Shown here in pieces: positions 35,099 to 36,890 of a DNA stretch of 36,890 bases (the first letter of the stretch is position 1; every line of letters starts with the position of its first letter). Below the pieces are notes generated by a model that worked only from the letters and a program-made list of their open reading frames with translations, did not search any database and had not been told where the DNA came from. The stretch comes from Paenibacillus sp. A3 (GTDB lineage Bacteria > Bacillota > Bacilli > Paenibacillales > NBRC-103111), in assembly GCF_001399685.1 (NCBI RefSeq), contig NZ_JTHN01000079.1:1-36890 (forward strand), given 5' to 3'. Made by a program: the position numbers and the translations under genes.

Positions 35099-35563
35099 TT
35101 AATATTCTCCTTTAATCACAAAAAACGAACCTCGAATTGTTCCAGCTAGTTTAGACTTCTGTCTAGCAAACTTAAACTTCTCTTCTAACTCCTTCGGTAC
35201 CTCCATCCCCTCAGAAAGCTTAAAACCAACGGCCCGCTTCTTAGGGTCATCAACCGTATACATGACGTTGACCACTAGACCATCCTCATAAAAGACGAAG
35301 GCCCATTTGATATTTTCCACTTGAAAACGCGACGTTTCTAAAGGTTTGGCCGCAAACGCAATATCACGTTCTTCCTTCAAAATTCGGCTCACATAATCAA
35401 TGGTCTCCTGGCTGTCGCTAGCTGGTATAACCGTAAATTCATGCTTGTACTTGTTCATGAAGTAACGGGCTTCATTAGCGCGTAAACCAGCAAGCGCATC
35501 TACTACAGGCGAAGACTCCAAACCAACCGTAGACACATTTTTAAAATCAACGATATAGGACAT
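35099..35563 (-). CDS. Small soluble protein of unknown function, operator-controlled
   Basis: 154 residues; it looks like a conserved protein, but I do not recognise the family. The start MSYIVDFKNVSTVGLESSPV, the segment DALAGLRANEARYFMNKYKH, and a C-terminal beta region suggest an alpha/beta fold. ATG at 35563 with GGAGG about 7 bases upstream; the longer frame to 35641 has no site and begins inside a short tandem repeat. The promoter upstream is almost perfect and carries two copies of an HxlR-like palindrome, so the gene should be tightly repressed and strongly inducible. It has its own terminator. Confidence 0.75.
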   Translation of the reverse strand: MSYIVDFKNVSTVGLESSPVVDALAGLRANEARYFMNKYKHEFTVIPASDSQETIDYVSRILKEERDIAFAAKPLETSRFQVENIKWAFVFYEDGLVVNVMYTVDDPKKRAVGFKLSEGMEVPKELEEKFKFARQKSKLAGTIRGSFFVIKGEY

Positions 35564-35620
35564 TTCCTTTCCTCCTATTATTTCTTTATAGAGTGCGAAA
35601 CTGAAAATGGTGTTCGGCGT

Positions 35621-35649
35621 TTCCAAATTCCAAAATTCCAAAATTCCAA
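35621..35649. repeat. Short tandem repeat in a transcript leader
   Basis: Four copies of TTCCAAA(A) at 7-8 base spacing. They lie between the predicted transcription start (about 35676) and the ribosome binding site of the gene ending at 35099. Confidence 0.7.
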
Positions 35650-35659
35650 TCCGAAATCG

Positions 35660-35712
35660 GCCACCCTTTGGTGTCTATTTTGATTATAGGACACCTTTTA
35701 GTGTCATGTCAA
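35660..35712 (-). promoter_or_regulatory. Near-consensus promoter with two HxlR-like operators
   Basis: On the minus strand: TTGACA (35712-35707), an 18-base spacer, TATAAT (35688-35683). GACACCTTTTAGTGTC (35690-35705) fills the spacer. A second copy, GCCACCCTTTGGTGTC (35660-35675), matches it at 13 of 16 positions and lies at the predicted transcription start, with centres 30 bp apart. The spacer copy matches the HxlR-gene palindrome at 11.25 kb at 13 of 16 positions. Confidence 0.88.
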
Positions 35713-35744
35713 CAATGTTTATAAGATACCGGCGGCTGCTATTC

Positions 35745-35778
35745 AAAAAAAATCACGTCCTCCAAGGGAGAACGTGAT
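35745..35778 (-). terminator. Terminator of the sortase operon
   Basis: A 12-bp stem with one G-T pair (ATCACGTTCTCC/GGAGGACGTGAT) and a 3-base loop, followed by eight T residues on the minus strand. Confidence 0.95.
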
Positions 35779-35810
35779 ATGAAGCAGTAAGACTCCGTGT
35801 TTCAACATCG

Positions 35811-36590
35811 TCATTTACGCTTTCGGGCGACCACCGCTAACCGACCGTTTTCGGTCGAGTACTCACACGTAGACAGTACAATAAGCTTGTCGCCATACCG
35901 GGCTGTCACGCCCGTGTCGTAAAGAGCGAGTTTTTTGATGTTTTGAACATACACATCGAACTCGGCGGGCGTACTTACCTTCTCAATCTGGTAGTATTTA
36001 AAAACGTCGTCTGATTTGCGATAAACTTCTGACTCAATAACGGCGACAATCTCATACTCTTCCTTTTCGTAAAGCGTACTGAACTGGAATGTAGCATGCT
36101 CCTTATAAAAGCTTTCTTTCTTGTACTTCAACAAATCTGCAAACATCCAGCCGCTTTTCATGTGATGTCCGTGAATCAGCAAAATATCCGAACCGTTGAT
36201 CCGGCTGTGCGCGTCCAAAAAGGGGAGGCCGCTTTTGTTTTCATTTTTATCGAAATCATGATTGAGATAGTACTCCGCATCCTGTGGGTTCTGCATAATC
36301 GGGTAATTAATTCGGGTATCGTCAATCTTCAGCCAACCGACGATGTCCGGGTTTCTCTCGTAAAGCTCTCGAAATTCGGGAAGCAAGACCGGCTCATGCA
36401 CCTTCGTAATCAAAGCGGAGGGGATTACCTCCCCTCCGCCTTTGTCCGACTCTTCCTCCCAAACCTTTGCAATATCTTCCATTTGCTGTTGCTCGGCGTA
36501 ATCCCGCAGGAGAGTTCTCGCAACAGTGGCAAGAGAAAATATCAACAGAAGGAAGGAAACGGCGATAAGAAATTTTTTGATTTTACTCAT
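35811..36590 (-). CDS. srtB: Class B sortase
   Basis: 259 residues. One N-terminal membrane helix (about 5-25) anchors it, with the catalytic domain outside. The active-site residues are present: H142 in LIHGHHM, C242 in VLSTCEYS and R250 in NGRLAVVARK. It cleaves a sorting signal and links the substrate to the peptidoglycan cross-bridge. ATG with AGGAAA directly upstream. It is 19 bases after the stop of a protein with a VPQTG sorting signal, its likely dedicated substrate. A strong terminator ends the unit. Confidence 0.93.
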   Translation of the reverse strand: MSKIKKFLIAVSFLLLIFSLATVARTLLRDYAEQQQMEDIAKVWEEESDKGGGEVIPSALITKVHEPVLLPEFRELYERNPDIVGWLKIDDTRINYPIMQNPQDAEYYLNHDFDKNENKSGLPFLDAHSRINGSDILLIHGHHMKSGWMFADLLKYKKESFYKEHATFQFSTLYEKEEYEIVAVIESEVYRKSDDVFKYYQIEKVSTPAEFDVYVQNIKKLALYDTGVTARYGDKLIVLSTCEYSTENGRLAVVARKRK

Positions 36591-36609
36591 TTTCCTACCG
36601 CCTTTCCGG

Positions 36610-36890
36610 TTACTGGATGTGCTTTTTCTTCTTTCTATCGAGCAGACAGAGTCCGATCGTAATCAAGGACATCAGCGCCAAAGCCATATAGAAGATTGGC
36701 GATACGCTGTTATCCCCTGTTTGCGGAACATCGTCCAGCTCGTTGTCGACATTGCCAGTTCCGTTGCTACCGTCGCGGGTTCCGTTGTCGACGTTGCCGG
36801 GTCCCTTGTTGCCTTCGCGAGTTCCGTTGTCGACGTTGCTGGGTCCCTTGTTGCCTTCGCGAGTTCCGTTATCGACGTTGCCGGGTCCCT
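36610..36890 (-). CDS. 3' end of a sortase-anchored surface protein with 14-residue repeats, 5' partial
   Basis: The frame is open to the right window edge. The visible 92 residues contain repeats of GNVDNGTREGNKGP, a low-complexity wall-spanning stalk, then the sorting signal VPQTGDN, a membrane helix (about 22 residues, PIFYMALALMSLITIGLCLL) and the tail DRKKKKHIQ. This is a complete cell-wall sorting signal of the LPXTG/NPQT-like kind. It lies 19 bases upstream of srtB in the same direction. The functional N-terminal domains are outside the window. Confidence 0.9.
   Translation of the reverse strand, partial: GPGNVDNGTREGNKGPSNVDNGTREGNKGPGNVDNGTRDGSNGTGNVDNELDDVPQTGDNSVSPIFYMALALMSLITIGLCLLDRKKKKHIQ
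36763..36888. repeat. Three 42-bp tandem repeats coding for a 14-residue stalk unit
   Basis: Units at 36847-36888, 36805-36846 and 36763-36804, nearly identical in DNA and in phase with the reading frame; a fourth, decayed half-unit follows before the sorting signal. More copies may continue beyond the window. Confidence 0.9.

Noticed and set aside
35621..35649. CRISPR-like repeat array
   Set aside because: Units of 7-8 bases without spacers; it is a simple tandem repeat.

Overview
The window looks like a chromosomal segment of a Gram-positive, low-to-medium GC, spore-former-type Bacillota, most likely Paenibacillus or a close relative. The signs are a surface protein ending in three S-layer homology (SLH) domains, a class B sortase beside its own wall-anchored substrate, strong AGGAGG-type ribosome binding sites with frequent GTG and TTG starts, ECF sigma/anti-sigma pairs of the DUF4179 kind, an HxlR regulator, and a Fur-type box. 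I see no rRNA, tRNA, CRISPR array, transposase or phage genes. The genus is inference.

Layout. 1-0.7 kb: 3' end of a secreted protein with FIMAH-like and F5/8 type C domains. 0.8-5.9 kb: a 1245-residue lectin/Ig/SLH surface protein, divergent from a response regulator with a SARP/BTAD output. 6-8.5 kb (minus): a TPR+SUKH protein, an unrecognised protein, and a DUF2834-like membrane protein. 8.6-10.7 kb (minus): a tight methyltransferase, Nudix and EamA exporter operon behind one promoter. 10.7-13.6 kb: HxlR regulator divergent from an MFS exporter, then an aldo/keto reductase. 13.8-15.6 kb: ECF sigma factor and membrane anti-sigma factor. 15.6-19.2 kb: Nudix hydrolase, an EamA relic truncated at both ends, a tandem-MerR regulator divergent from an alpha/beta hydrolase and a DUF4386-like membrane protein. 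19.2-24.3 kb (minus): ahpC-ahpF peroxide defence, a Fur-box siderophore-binding lipoprotein, and malate:quinone oxidoreductase. 24.5-27.4 kb: a TMEM175 channel, then a TetR regulator and MFS exporter sharing a repeated operator. 27.4-30.5 kb (minus): an unknown HEAT-like/zinc-knuckle protein and a second ECF sigma/anti-sigma pair. 30.7-35.7 kb (minus): a gene relic, a long unknown protein, a SUKH+HEAT-like protein, two further unknown genes, and an operator-controlled promoter. 35.8-36.9 kb (minus): sortase B and the 3' end of its repeat-rich substrate.

How the genes work together. Most units are stress-sensing or envelope modules: a regulator beside its exporter or enzyme, sigma factors with membrane anti-sigma partners, and surface proteins with their regulator or sortase. 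The most interesting non-coding signal is a 16-bp palindrome, consensus near GRCACYTTTTAGTGYC. It abuts the -10 box of the HxlR gene and sits in the spacer of a near-perfect promoter 24 kb away, in front of an unrecognised gene, with a second copy exactly 30 bp further on. This suggests one HxlR-type regulon. A second shared operator, TAATTTTGTACT, occurs three times around the TetR/MFS pair.

Starts were moved from the longest frame to the codon with the best ribosome binding site wherever the sequence supported it. Family names are from recognition of motifs, without a database search.
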